From positions 372,001-436,000 of the forward strand of contig NZ_JAAOWU010000002.1 in NCBI RefSeq assembly GCF_013778505.1: a stretch of 64,000 nucleotides of DNA, read 5' to 3'. The notes beneath the pieces were generated by a model. That model ran no database searches. It saw only the letters and a program-made list of their open reading frames with translations, and was not told where the DNA came from. This DNA is from Pseudomonas sivasensis. Lineage in GTDB: Bacteria; Pseudomonadota; Gammaproteobacteria; Pseudomonadales; Pseudomonadaceae. Position 1 is the stretch's first letter, and the number at the start of each line of letters is the position of its first letter. The position numbers were made by a program, and so were the translations under genes. This document shows, in pieces, positions 1 to 8,040 of this stretch.

Positions 1-891
1 GCGCCTGCGCCGCTGGCCTACGACCAATTGGACAAGGTGATGGACAGCGGCCAGTACACCTTCGTGATCAACGTGCCGGCCAACTTCCAGGCTGATCTGC
101 TCGCGGGTCGCCAGCCAGGCGTACAGGTGAACGTCGATGCCACGGCAATGAGCCAGGCGTTCATGGGCGCGGGCTATATCGGCAGGATTTTCCAACGGGA
201 GTTGCTGAGCTACAGCGGCCAAACCGATACCGCCAGCAAAGCCCCGTCGCTGCTGACCACACGGGCGCTGTTCAATACCAACCTGGAAGGTGGCTGGTTC
301 CTGGCGGTGATCCAGATCGTCAACAACATCACCATTCTCGCCATCGTATTGACCGGCACCGCGCTGTTGCGGGAGCGAGAGCACGGCACCCTCGACCATC
401 TGCTGGTGCTGCCGCTGACCGCGCTGGAAATCATGCTGGCAAAAATCTGGAGCAACATGTTGGTGGTGGTGGTGTGTACTTGGGTGTCGCTGGAGGTGGT
501 GGTCAAAGGCTTGCTCGGCGTGCCCCTGGCGGGATCGATGGGCCTGTTTCTATTCGTGACCGCGCTGTACCTGTTTGCCAGCACCGCACTGGGGATCTTC
601 CTCGCCACCCTTGCCCGCTCGACGCCGCAGTTCGGCTTGCTGGCAATCCCGGTGATTATCCCAATGCTGTTGCTATCCGGCGGCAGTACGCCACTGGACA
701 GCATGCCCGAGTGGTTGCAGTGGGTGATGCAGGGCTCGCCGTCGACGCACTTTGTGAGCCTGAGTGCAGCGATCCTGTTTCGGGACGCGGGCGTCAGTGT
801 GGTATGGCCGGACTTGCTGGCGCTGGCGGCAATTGGATTGTTGTTTTTTGCGGTGGCGTTGGTGCGGTTCAGGAAGAGTTTGGCTTCCTGA
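1..891 (+). CDS. ABC-2 type transporter permease, 5'-truncated (YhhJ-like)
   Basis: The reading frame is open from base 1, so the true start lies outside the window; the TTG at 28 is only an internal codon. The visible part has a periplasmic stretch followed by about five hydrophobic segments (near VIQIVNNITILAIVLTGTAL, then GLFLFVTALYLFAS, LLAIPVIIPMLLLSGG, and a last one before the RFRKSLAS end). The motif LREREHGTLDHLLVLPL is the cytoplasmic signature of ABC-2 permeases of the YhhJ/DrrB type. Such permeases work with an ATPase and an HlyD-like adaptor, normally encoded upstream, as inner-membrane exporters. The substrate cannot be told from sequence. Confidence 0.85.
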   Translation, partial: APAPLAYDQLDKVMDSGQYTFVINVPANFQADLLAGRQPGVQVNVDATAMSQAFMGAGYIGRIFQRELLSYSGQTDTASKAPSLLTTRALFNTNLEGGWFLAVIQIVNNITILAIVLTGTALLREREHGTLDHLLVLPLTALEIMLAKIWSNMLVVVVCTWVSLEVVVKGLLGVPLAGSMGLFLFVTALYLFASTALGIFLATLARSTPQFGLLAIPVIIPMLLLSGGSTPLDSMPEWLQWVMQGSPSTHFVSLSAAILFRDAGVSVVWPDLLALAAIGLLFFAVALVRFRKSLAS

Positions 892-908
892 ACCGCCAGC
901 CAGGCTGA

Positions 909-1316
909 TTACTGAATGATCAGGTTGTTGAACAACAGGTCTTCCACCACCGGCTTGCCAGTCTCGTCGTTCATCACTTGCTGGGTTTGCTTGAGGGCTT
1001 CCTGGCGCAGCTTTTCCTTGCCTTCGACGGTGCTCATGGCCTCGTTGGTCTGCTGGGTAAACAGCGCCACCAACTGGTTACGAATCAACGCATCGTTGGC
1101 TTTGACAGCAGCAGCGGCTTCGGTACCGGTCACGCGCAGGGCGATGTCAGCCTTGAACACCTTGAGTTTCGCCGTGCCGTCCAGGCCGTAGTTACCCACG
1201 AACGGCGGGCTCAGGCTGATATAGCTGACCTTCGGCGCCTCGCCTTCTTTGGCTTCTTCGGCCTGGGCAGCCATGGGCAAGGTCAGGGCCAGCATCAACA
1301 GGATCCACGCTTTCAC
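909..1316 (-). CDS. FliL-family secreted protein
   Basis: A 135-residue protein starting at GTG 1316, preceded by a GAGGA ribosome site about 8 bases away. It has a clear signal peptide (MKAWILLMLALTLPMAAQA) and then a FliL-like domain: the SYISLSPPFVGNYG strand, an acidic/hydrophobic middle and the C-terminal VVEDLLFNNLIIQ strand that ends many FliL proteins. Classical FliL is a membrane-anchored flagellar motor protein; here the N-terminus looks cleavable and no flagellar genes are near. A soluble periplasmic role unrelated to the motor is therefore possible. It converges with the upstream ABC permease gene. Confidence 0.75.
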   Translation of the reverse strand: MKAWILLMLALTLPMAAQAEEAKEGEAPKVSYISLSPPFVGNYGLDGTAKLKVFKADIALRVTGTEAAAAVKANDALIRNQLVALFTQQTNEAMSTVEGKEKLRQEALKQTQQVMNDETGKPVVEDLLFNNLIIQ

Positions 1317-1466
1317 AGTTCATTCCTCACATTCGGTTGCCGGGTAGCATAACGCTAGCAAGGCAGAGCACAAGCTTATGGCGGCTTATCAGGGCCGGGC
1401 ATGCTCGTTGACCCACGGGCCTACCCTCCTACACTTATCGGCCACGACACCAAAAGGAATAGCCCG

Positions 1467-2444
1467 ATGAAAGCTGTGCTGTGCAAAGCCTTCGGCCCCG
1501 CCGAAACCCTGGTGCTGGAAGAAATCGCCAGCCCGGCGATCAAGAAGAACGAAATCCTGCTGGACGTACACGCGGCGGGGGTGAACTTCCCGGACACCCT
1601 GATCATCGAGGGCAAGTACCAGTTCAAGCCGCCCTTTCCGTTTTCGCCGGGTGGCGAGGCGTCGGGCGTAGTCAGCGAAGTGGGTGAGAAGATCAGCCAT
1701 TTGAAAGTCGGCGACCGGGTCATGGCACTCACCGGCTGGGGCAGCTTTGCCGAGCAGGTCGCGGTGCCGGGCTATAACGTGCTACCGATCCCGCCGGGCA
1801 TGGACTTCAACACCGCTGCCGCCTTCAGCATGACCTACGGCACCTCGATGCATGCGCTCAAACAACGCGCCAACCTGCAACCGGGCGAAACCTTGCTGGT
1901 GCTCGGTGCGTCCGGCGGCGTAGGCCTGGCCGCGGTGGAAATCGGCAAGGCCATGGGCGCCCGTGTGATCGCCGCAGCCAGCAGCGCCGACAAGCTCGCC
2001 GTGGCCAAGGCCGCGGGTGCCGATGAGCTGATCAACTACAGCGAAACCAGCCTCAAAGAAGAGATCAAGCGCCTCACCGACGGCAACGGCGCCGATGTGA
2101 TCTACGACCCGGTGGGCGGTGACCTGTTTGACCAGGCCATCCGCGCCATCGCCTGGAACGGGCGTTTGCTGGTGGTTGGGTTCGCCAGCGGGCGTATTCC
2201 AGAGCTGCCGGTGAACCTGGCTTTGCTCAAGGGCGCAGCGGTGGTCGGGGTGTTCTGGGGCTCGTTTGCCCAGCGCCAGCCGCAGGACAATGCGGCGAAC
2301 TTCCAGCAACTGTTCACTTGGTACGGTGAGGGCAAGCTCAAGCCGTTGGTCTCGCAGGTGTATCCACTGGACCAAGCCGCCCAGGCGATCAATGACCTCG
2401 GCCAGCGCAAGGCTGTCGGCAAGGTCGTCGTCCAGACCCGCTAA
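1467..2444 (+). CDS. NADPH:quinone oxidoreductase family protein
   Basis: A 325-residue zinc-free medium-chain dehydrogenase/reductase. ATG 1467 is chosen because the family starts MKAVLCKAFG and AAAGGAA sits just upstream; the frame is open further upstream but that part is not protein-like. Seen: the GroES-like half with AAGVNFPDTLIIEGKY and PFSPGGEASGVV, and the Rossmann half with LVLGASGGVGLAAVEIGKAMGA and YDPVGGDLFDQAIRAIAWNG. No structural zinc cysteine cluster is present, as in Qor-type enzymes. Expected reaction: NAD(P)H-dependent reduction of quinones or alpha,beta-unsaturated carbonyls in the cytoplasm. The natural substrate is unknown. Confidence 0.88.
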   Translation: MKAVLCKAFGPAETLVLEEIASPAIKKNEILLDVHAAGVNFPDTLIIEGKYQFKPPFPFSPGGEASGVVSEVGEKISHLKVGDRVMALTGWGSFAEQVAVPGYNVLPIPPGMDFNTAAAFSMTYGTSMHALKQRANLQPGETLLVLGASGGVGLAAVEIGKAMGARVIAAASSADKLAVAKAAGADELINYSETSLKEEIKRLTDGNGADVIYDPVGGDLFDQAIRAIAWNGRLLVVGFASGRIPELPVNLALLKGAAVVGVFWGSFAQRQPQDNAANFQQLFTWYGEGKLKPLVSQVYPLDQAAQAINDLGQRKAVGKVVVQTR

Positions 2445-2464
2445 CCGACCTGAAATGCAATCAA

Positions 2465-2557
2465 ATGTGGGAGGGGGCTTGCCCCCGATGGCAGTGGGTC
2501 AGCTACAGATAAGCTGGCTGACCTACCGCTATCGGGGGCAAGCCCCCTCTCACCTTT
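2465..2557. repeat. REPIN (paired inverted REP elements)
   Basis: Two copies of the GTGGGAGGGGGCTTGC / GCAAGCCCCCTCTCAC element face each other, about 90 bases overall, with a further short inverted repeat between them. This is the organisation of REPINs in fluorescens-group Pseudomonas. It lies 20 bases past the oxidoreductase stop and may form a stem-loop in that transcript. The right arm carries a T where other copies in this window have CCCAC. Confidence 0.85.
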
Positions 2558-2608
2558 GATCTCCTGCGATCTTAAAATCGATAACGACCCATACTTATCC
2601 ATTTACGA

Positions 2609-2628
2609 CATGTTCGTAAAAGAACATG
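2609..2628. promoter_or_regulatory. Putative GlpR operator 1
   Basis: A 20-base site, CATGTTCGTAAAAGAACATG, with perfect 7-base arms, about 108 bases before glpT. It matches the E. coli GlpR consensus as I recall it (WATGTTCGWTAWCGAACATW) apart from two central positions and the end bases. GlpR is a DeoR-family repressor released by glycerol-3-phosphate, which is what the downstream gene imports. Confidence 0.65.
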
Positions 2629-2671
2629 CAATTGCTCCCATTTCCTGTGTTTGTGCATGAGAAGCGATGCT

Positions 2672-2689
2672 ATTTTCGGTAACGAAACT
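2672..2689. promoter_or_regulatory. Putative GlpR operator 2
   Basis: A second dyad, TTTCGGTAACGAAA (2674-2687), with the TTCG/CGAA core of GlpR sites, about 50 bases before the glpT start and 62 bases centre to centre from the first. Two spaced operators are common in glp promoters. The match is weaker than site 1. Confidence 0.5.
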
Positions 2690-2735
2690 GTAACATTCGC
2701 ATCCGCAGTCAAAACAAGAAATTTGGAGCTCTTGA

Positions 2736-4073
2736 ATGTTTGCTTTCTTTCGTCCTGCCGCGCATCAGGCGCCCCTGCCTGAAGAAAAAATAGACAGTAC
2801 CTACCGACGACTGCGCTGGCAGATCTTCGCCGGTATTTTCTTCGGTTACGCCGGTTATTACCTGCTGCGTAAAAACTTCTCCCTGGCCATGCCCTATCTG
2901 ATCGACGAGGGTTACACCCGTGGTCAACTGGGCTTGGCGATGTCGGCCATCGCCATTGCCTACGGCCTGTCCAAGTTCCTCATGGGCCTGGTGTCCGACC
3001 GTTCCAACCCACGCTACTTCCTGCCTTTCGGCCTGCTGATATCGGCGGGTGTGATGTTCATTTTCGGGTTCGCACCTTGGGCAACGTCCAGCGTGACCAT
3101 GATGTTCATTCTGCTGTTCATCAACGGCTGGGCCCAGGGCATGGGCTGGCCGCCAAGTGGGCGGACGATGGTGCACTGGTGGTCGCAGAAAGAACGCGGC
3201 GGTGTAGTGTCGGTGTGGAACGTGGCGCACAACGTCGGTGGCGGCCTGATCGGTCCGCTGTTCCTGCTGGGCATGGCGTGGTTCAACGACTGGCACGCAG
3301 CTTTCTACGTGCCGGCCACTGTGGCCTTGGCGGTAGCGGCCTTTGCCTTCATCACCATGCGCGACACACCGCAATCGGTTGGCCTGCCGCCCATCGAGAA
3401 ATACAAGAACGACTATCCCGAAGGCTACGACGCCAGCCATGAGGAAGAATTCAGCGCCAAGGAAATCTTCGTCAAATACGTGCTGCGCAACAAAATGCTT
3501 TGGTACATCGCCTTCGCCAACGTGTTCGTCTACCTGTTGCGCTACGGCGTGCTGGACTGGGCGCCAACTTATCTGAAGGAAGCCAAGCACTTCGACGTGG
3601 ATAAAACGTCTTGGGCGTATTTCTTCTACGAGTGGGCAGGCATTCCAGGCACGCTGCTGTGCGGCTGGATGTCGGACAAGATCTTCCGTGGCAACCGTGG
3701 CCTGACGGGCGTGGTGTTCATGGCGCTGGTGACCGTGGCAACCCTGGTGTACTGGCTCAATCCGCCGGGCAACCCGATGGTCGACATGATTGCGCTGTTC
3801 TCCATCGGTTTCCTGATCTACGGCCCGGTGATGCTGATCGGCCTGCAGGCTCTGGAGTTGGCACCCAAGAAAGCCGCCGGCACGGCCGCGGGCTTCACCG
3901 GTCTGTTCGGTTATCTGGGCGGTTCGGTGGCAGCCAGTGCGGCAATGGGCTACACCGTGGACCACTTCGGCTGGGACGGTGGTTTCGTACTGCTGATCGG
4001 TGCGTGCCTGCTGGCTATCGCGTTCCTGATCCCAACGCTGTGGCACACCAACAGCGTCAGCTCGGCGCGTTAA
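2736..4073 (+). CDS. glpT: sn-glycerol-3-phosphate transporter
   Basis: A 445-residue inner-membrane antiporter of the organophosphate:phosphate family within the major facilitator superfamily, exchanging glycerol-3-phosphate for phosphate. Twelve hydrophobic segments are visible in two halves. Residues that bind substrate in E. coli GlpT are present at the same positions: Arg45 ([10 protein letters not shown]), His165 ([10 protein letters not shown]) and Arg269 ([11 protein letters not shown]). The loop [19 protein letters not shown] is the family signature. ATG 2736 follows TTGGAGCT. Two GlpR-like operators lie upstream. The stop overlaps the convergent chaC stop by four bases. Confidence 0.96.
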   Translation: MFAFFRPAAHQAPLPEEKIDSTYRRLRWQIFAGIFFGYAGYYLLRKNFSLAMPYLIDEGYTRGQLGLAMSAIAIAYGLSKFLMGLVSDRSNPRYFLPFGLLISAGVMFIFGFAPWATSSVTMMFILLFINGWAQGMGWPPSGRTMVHWWSQKERGGVVSVWNVAHNVGGGLIGPLFLLGMAWFNDWHAAFYVPATVALAVAAFAFITMRDTPQSVGLPPIEKYKNDYPEGYDASHEEEFSAKEIFVKYVLRNKMLWYIAFANVFVYLLRYGVLDWAPTYLKEAKHFDVDKTSWAYFFYEWAGIPGTLLCGWMSDKIFRGNRGLTGVVFMALVTVATLVYWLNPPGNPMVDMIALFSIGFLIYGPVMLIGLQALELAPKKAAGTAAGFTGLFGYLGGSVAASAAMGYTVDHFGWDGGFVLLIGACLLAIAFLIPTLWHTNSVSSAR

Positions 4074-4723
4074 TCGCCAGAGCAACCCTTTGCACAACGC
4101 TTGAGCCGCGCCTCCAGATTCCTATCTGGCATGGCGTGGCTACGCAGGGCGTTTACGGTCTGCTCGACATAATCGCGAGTAGTGCCGTAACGCCCGCAAG
4201 CGCTTTGCAGCACATGGTTGAGCACGATATCCGGCAAGTTGCCAGCATAGCTGGGCAAGTGCCGCTCCAGGACAAACCCCAACGCCTGCACCTGACTGCC
4301 ATCTTCAAGACGGCAGCTGAGCCAGTGCGGCCGGTAGGACGGGTAAGGCATCTCGCGCTGCCACAAGGCGTAAAGCGAGGCCTCCAACTGATCTTCGGGC
4401 AAGCGGTAAGCGAACCCGCTGCAAGAGCCACCGCGATCCAACCCAAACACCAACCCTGGCGTTTCCGGCGTGCCCCGATGCTCGTGGGACCACAGGTACA
4501 GGCCGCGGTGATAGCCGTGGACCCGCGCCCGCACCCGCTCGGAGGACGAGCATTCAGGACGCCAGATCAGCGAACCGTACGCAAATAGCCAGACCGGCCC
4601 ACCTTTATGCCGGCCCATGGTGGCCTGCATCGAGCTCATTAACTGTTCGTGAGTGAGTTGCGGCCCCAGATCGAGCCGCGGAGGGTAAGCCAACTGCTGA
4701 AGATCGGTTTCTATGGCGGTCAT
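4070..4723 (-). CDS. chaC: Gamma-glutamylcyclotransferase, ChaC family
   Basis: A 217-residue cytoplasmic enzyme expected to cleave glutathione to 5-oxoproline and Cys-Gly. The substrate loop [14 protein letters not shown] (about residues 44-57), the [27 protein letters not shown] stretch and the likely catalytic Glu in [18 protein letters not shown] are typical of ChaC. The start is ATG 4723, 27 bases after the stop of the TonB receptor on the same strand, so the two may be co-transcribed. Its own cysteine and methionine content is ordinary, unlike the receptor. Family assignment is firm; the physiological link to the receptor is inference. Confidence 0.9.
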   Translation of the reverse strand: MTAIETDLQQLAYPPRLDLGPQLTHEQLMSSMQATMGRHKGGPVWLFAYGSLIWRPECSSSERVRARVHGYHRGLYLWSHEHRGTPETPGLVFGLDRGGSCSGFAYRLPEDQLEASLYALWQREMPYPSYRPHWLSCRLEDGSQVQALGFVLERHLPSYAGNLPDIVLNHVLQSACGRYGTTRDYVEQTVNALRSHAMPDRNLEARLKRCAKGCSGD

Positions 4724-4750
4724 GGCGAAAAGCGGTACGCCTCCTGAGTG

Positions 4751-7138
4751 TTACCAGTTGTAAGCAACTTTACCGTAATAAAACGCGCCGCTGTAACCGT
4801 ACGGCGAAAAAGTGCTATAGGCCAAATTGCCACTACTGCTGGCGAAGGCGTTGACCTTCTCTGGGTATTTATCGGTGACGTTGTCGCCGCCTAAGGTGAA
4901 GGTCCAGTTCTTCAGCTTGTAGTCAGCCGATAAATCCAGCACCCAGGCGGCCTTGAAAGTCTGGTCGTTGACCTTGTCCGCCTGGTAGCTGGTGAACTCA
5001 CCATAGCGCACCAAATTGCTGTGCAGTGCCCAATTGCCGTAGGTGAAGTCATTACCCAGGCTCAGCTTGTGCTGGGGGGTGGTATCGCCGAGCAAACCGA
5101 TGCGCTCGCGACGGTCCACCCTCACCAGGTTCGCCCCAAGGCTATCGAGGATGGCCGGGTTGGGTTTCACATCGGTCACTTTGGTGTGGTTGTAGTTGTA
5201 GCCCACGGTGCTGTTCCAGCGGATACCGCTATCGAATTGGTAGCGATAGTTGGCTACCAGATCGACGCCGTCGGTGCTGGTGTCGGTGGCGTTGGTGAAG
5301 TAGCGGGCGGTGGTGTAATCAATGTTGCCCACGCCGTTGGCCTGCAGGTAGGCACGCGTCGCCGCGTTTATGCCGAGGTTGGAGGACAGGCTGATACGGT
5401 CGCGAATGTCGATACGGTACACATCCACCGTCACCGTCAGGTCATCGGCCGGCTCCAGTACCAGACCAAGGCTGTAGTTGCGCGACTTCTCGGCCTTGAG
5501 GTCTTCAGCACCGAGCAAGCGCGCAACCTGGCTGTTGGCCGGGAAGGTACCGGCTTCCTGGATGGTGCTGCCGATCAGCTGCGATGAGGTGTAGGCAAAG
5601 TTCTGCTGGGCCAGGGACGGCGCGCGGAAACCGTTGGATACACTGCCGCGCAAGGCCACTTGCGGGGTGAAGTCATAACGAGCTGACAGCGAGCCGCTGA
5701 CGTTGGAGCCAAAGTCACTGTAGTCCTCATGGCGAACGGCGGCCGAGGCGCTGAGTTTTTCGGTGAAGTTGGTTTCCAGGTCCAGATACTGCGCCCAATT
5801 GTGACGAGAGCTGGTGCCCGCGTCGGCATCCCGGAAGCCGCCCAGCCCGGAGCTGCCGGTCTGGAAGTAGGACGCTGGCTCGCCCGCCTCGATTTCATAA
5901 CCCTGATGCAGGTATTCACCGCCGAACGCCACGGACACCGGGTAAGGCAGCCAGCCCACGTCGAACTCGCGGGACAGGTCCAGGCTGACTTGCTTCTGGT
6001 CGTTGCTCAGGGTGCCGTTGTCGAACTTGCGCGGTGTCGCCAGGCCCAGGGAGGTGTTGATGGTTTCAGTGCTGAGTGCGTACTGGTTCTTGCCGTAGTT
6101 GGCCGACAGGTCGTAATGCCAGTCGTACGCCAGCAAGCCACGCAGGCCTACCACCAACGACGTGTCTTCAAGGTTGCCCTTGATCAGCGGCAGGTAACCG
6201 TTGGGGTTGAGCGCCGGGATGTTGTTGGACGCATTGCTCGCGCGGTAGAACGCCGCCGTCTCGCCACGCCGCTTGCTGTAACCGCCGAAGGTGTAGAACT
6301 CGGCCGCGTCGTTGAAGGAATATTCGGAGTTGAACTGGAACTTGCCTTCATTGGTGGCCGGCTCACCTTGGCGGAACACGCGCTGGCCATAGGTGGTAGA
6401 GCCGACGCTTCCGGTGCGGTAGTCATCACCGGCGCGGTTGGTGTAGTCGTTGTCAGCCCCTTCGGCCGACAGGTTGATAAAGCCGTTGTCGCCCAATGCC
6501 AGGCCGGTGTTGCCGCTGACATTACGCTGGATGCCGTCGCCCTTCTTGTATTCGCCGAACTTGGTGGAGATCGAGCCGCCATGGTCAGCGTGCTTGAGTA
6601 TCACGTTGATCACCCCGGCAATCGCATCCGAGCCGTAGCGCGCGGAAGCACCGTCTCGCAGCACTTCGATATGGTCCACCGCCGACAGCGGGATCGCATT
6701 CAGGTCCGCCGGTGCCGACCCACGGCCCACTGCGCCGCCCAGGTTGACGAAGGCACTGGTGTGGCGGCGCTTGCCGTTGACCAGCACCAGCACCTGATCA
6801 GGTGACAGGCCGCGCAACTGTGCAGGCCGCACCAATTCGGCGCCGTCCACCAGGCTTGGGCGTGGGAAATTGATTGATGGAATAAGGCGCGCCAGCACTG
6901 CGCCCAGCTCATCGGAGCCGGTGCTGCGCAGACTGTCACCGGAAATCACATCGATGGGTGACAGTGAAGCACTGGCCGTACGCTCCTGAGCGCGGGTGCC
7001 GGTGACAATCACGGTGTCGAGTTTGGGTGCATCGGTGGCGGACGTTTCGGCCGCAAAGACTGGATTGAAGCTCACAGCGGTCAGCAAATTGGCCGACAAA
7101 ATCGCCGAGTACAGCGCGTGTTTCTTGTAGCTCCCCAT
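4751..7138 (-). CDS. TonB-dependent outer-membrane receptor lacking sulfur amino acids
   Basis: A 795-residue TonB-dependent transporter: signal peptide to about Ala30, TonB box DTVIVTG (41-47), plug domain to about residue 175 (GKRRHTSAFVNLGG, VLRDGASARYGSDAIAGVINVIL), then a 22-strand-type barrel ending in an aromatic (KVAYNW). The mature chain contains no Met and no Cys; the only Met is the initiator. The plug resembles receptors not dedicated to siderophores, and I see no Fur box upstream. A promoter-like pair lies at 7272-7300. chaC follows after 27 bases. Ligand unknown; an organosulfur compound or glutathione-related peptide is my inference from composition and neighbour. Confidence 0.92.
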   Translation of the reverse strand: MGSYKKHALYSAILSANLLTAVSFNPVFAAETSATDAPKLDTVIVTGTRAQERTASASLSPIDVISGDSLRSTGSDELGAVLARLIPSINFPRPSLVDGAELVRPAQLRGLSPDQVLVLVNGKRRHTSAFVNLGGAVGRGSAPADLNAIPLSAVDHIEVLRDGASARYGSDAIAGVINVILKHADHGGSISTKFGEYKKGDGIQRNVSGNTGLALGDNGFINLSAEGADNDYTNRAGDDYRTGSVGSTTYGQRVFRQGEPATNEGKFQFNSEYSFNDAAEFYTFGGYSKRRGETAAFYRASNASNNIPALNPNGYLPLIKGNLEDTSLVVGLRGLLAYDWHYDLSANYGKNQYALSTETINTSLGLATPRKFDNGTLSNDQKQVSLDLSREFDVGWLPYPVSVAFGGEYLHQGYEIEAGEPASYFQTGSSGLGGFRDADAGTSSRHNWAQYLDLETNFTEKLSASAAVRHEDYSDFGSNVSGSLSARYDFTPQVALRGSVSNGFRAPSLAQQNFAYTSSQLIGSTIQEAGTFPANSQVARLLGAEDLKAEKSRNYSLGLVLEPADDLTVTVDVYRIDIRDRISLSSNLGINAATRAYLQANGVGNIDYTTARYFTNATDTSTDGVDLVANYRYQFDSGIRWNSTVGYNYNHTKVTDVKPNPAILDSLGANLVRVDRRERIGLLGDTTPQHKLSLGNDFTYGNWALHSNLVRYGEFTSYQADKVNDQTFKAAWVLDLSADYKLKNWTFTLGGDNVTDKYPEKVNAFASSSGNLAYSTFSPYGYSGAFYYGKVAYNW

Positions 7139-7271
7139 ACCGCTCCCCTTTCCCTTATGAATCAGTAATCAAACATCAGAACGTCAGTGCTCTGAGCTCA
7201 TACGATCGATCCGGCTGGCGGGCGGTGGCGGTCAGTTGTTGGTGATTGGCAGAAAATCGGTAGTCCGTTGC

Positions 7272-7300
7272 GATATAGCTTAAAGATATTCATGTAACAA
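7272..7300 (-). promoter_or_regulatory. Putative sigma-70 promoter of the TonB receptor
   Basis: On the minus strand TTGTTA (7300-7295) and TATATC (7277-7272) are separated by exactly 17 bases inside an AT-rich patch, placing transcription start about 125 bases before the ATG. The sequence just upstream (TTATTCCTTAAAGG on the minus strand) is a candidate activator site; CysB is possible given the protein's composition, but I cannot confirm it. Confidence 0.45.
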
Positions 7301-7379
7301 ATTAAATACCTTTAAGGAATAAGAGAATGCATAAGCCCAGGGTCCCCTCCGTCAGGATTATCCGCAGCGATCCCGTTAC

Positions 7380-7396
7380 TTTCAGCCCCGGTTCAG
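7380..7396 (+). promoter_or_regulatory. PhoP-box-like direct repeat before the pagP-like gene
   Basis: TTTCAG, five bases, then GTTCAG. Direct hexamers of this type with five-base spacing are, from memory, recognised by PhoP in Pseudomonas. The gene downstream is a lipid A palmitoyltransferase relative, a class often under PhoP control. The best -10-like hexamer (CAAAAT, 7418-7423) is farther away than usual, so the call is tentative. Confidence 0.35.
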
Positions 7397-7481
7397 CCTG
7401 GGCACGCGCCAAGCCGTCAAAATAGGGTGCACATCACGACCCACTTAGCCGCCCATCAAACCGACTACCGAGGTCGCACCC

Positions 7482-7964
7482 ATGAAGAATTTTCGACTGC
7501 CTGGCCTGTTATTGCTGGCCCAGGCCACCACCGCGCTAGCTGGCGAATCGCCCGTCACCGAAGACGACAAGGGCTTCTGGTACGCGCAGACCAGCGTCTA
7601 CACTCGGCACTTCGCGCCGGACAAGGACCACAACAACAACCAAGACCTGATTGGCCTGGAGCGCAATGAAACTTCAGGGTTGGTGTATGGCGGGGCAACC
7701 TTTCGCAACTCGTTCCGCCAGCGCTCGTACTACGCCTACGCGGGCAAGCGCTATGACATGACCGACTATCCGGTGTACCTGAAGGTCACGGGCGGGGCGA
7801 TCCAGGGCTATCGCGGCAAGTACCGCGACAAGATCCCATTGAACCGTTTCGGTGTGGCGCCGGTGATTATTCCGTCGGTAGGCACCCATTACGGGCCGGT
7901 GGCGGCGGAGTTGGTGTTGTTGGGGTTCAATGCGGCGATGGTGACGACCGGCGTGCGTTTCTAA
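7482..7964 (+). CDS. PagP-like outer-membrane acyltransferase homologue
   Basis: A 160-residue protein with a signal peptide (to about Ala20) and a small beta-barrel pattern. The segment VAPVIIPSVGTHYGPV (125-140) matches the PVLLPLASVGYGPV region of E. coli PagP, HFAPDK (43-48) matches RFAYDK, and FRNSF (74-78) matches FKDSW, which carries the catalytic Asp-Ser. Here Ser77 is kept, Asp is Asn76, and the catalytic His appears two residues later (His43), a shift that stays on the same face of a strand. PagP moves palmitate from phospholipid to lipid A. I infer a divergent PagP; activity is uncertain because of the changed residues. Confidence 0.65.
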   Translation: MKNFRLPGLLLLAQATTALAGESPVTEDDKGFWYAQTSVYTRHFAPDKDHNNNQDLIGLERNETSGLVYGGATFRNSFRQRSYYAYAGKRYDMTDYPVYLKVTGGAIQGYRGKYRDKIPLNRFGVAPVIIPSVGTHYGPVAAELVLLGFNAAMVTTGVRF

Positions 7965-7973
7965 GCGAGCACT

Positions 7974-8030
7974 GAGCGGGGCTTTTGTGATGAACAGGCT
8001 TGCCCGCTCACCACAAAAAGCCGGCGGCTC
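7974..8030. repeat. Degenerate REP element
   Basis: Between the convergent pagP-like gene and the flavoreductase, GAGCGGGGCTTTTGTGATG and the partner GGCTTGCCCGCTCACCAC form an imperfect inverted pair. It looks like another REP class with the GTGGTGAGCGGGC motif, also seen once near 29918. Confidence 0.5.
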
Positions 8031-8040
8031 TTGGAATGGA

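Larger units (their letters stand above)
7139..7481. other. Divergent intergenic region, TonB receptor / pagP-like
   Basis: This 343-base gap holds an AT-rich patch (about 7265-7330) facing the TonB receptor and a TTCAG direct repeat (7380-7396) facing the pagP-like gene. No open frame here looks like a protein. Confidence 0.7.

Noticed and set aside
2709..4097. 462-codon minus-strand open frame opposite glpT
   Set aside because: Full overlap with glpT; no domain-like segments, high His/Gln content from antisense codons.
7139..7481. Fur box for the TonB receptor
   Set aside because: No GATAATGATAATCATTATC-like 19-mer on either strand.
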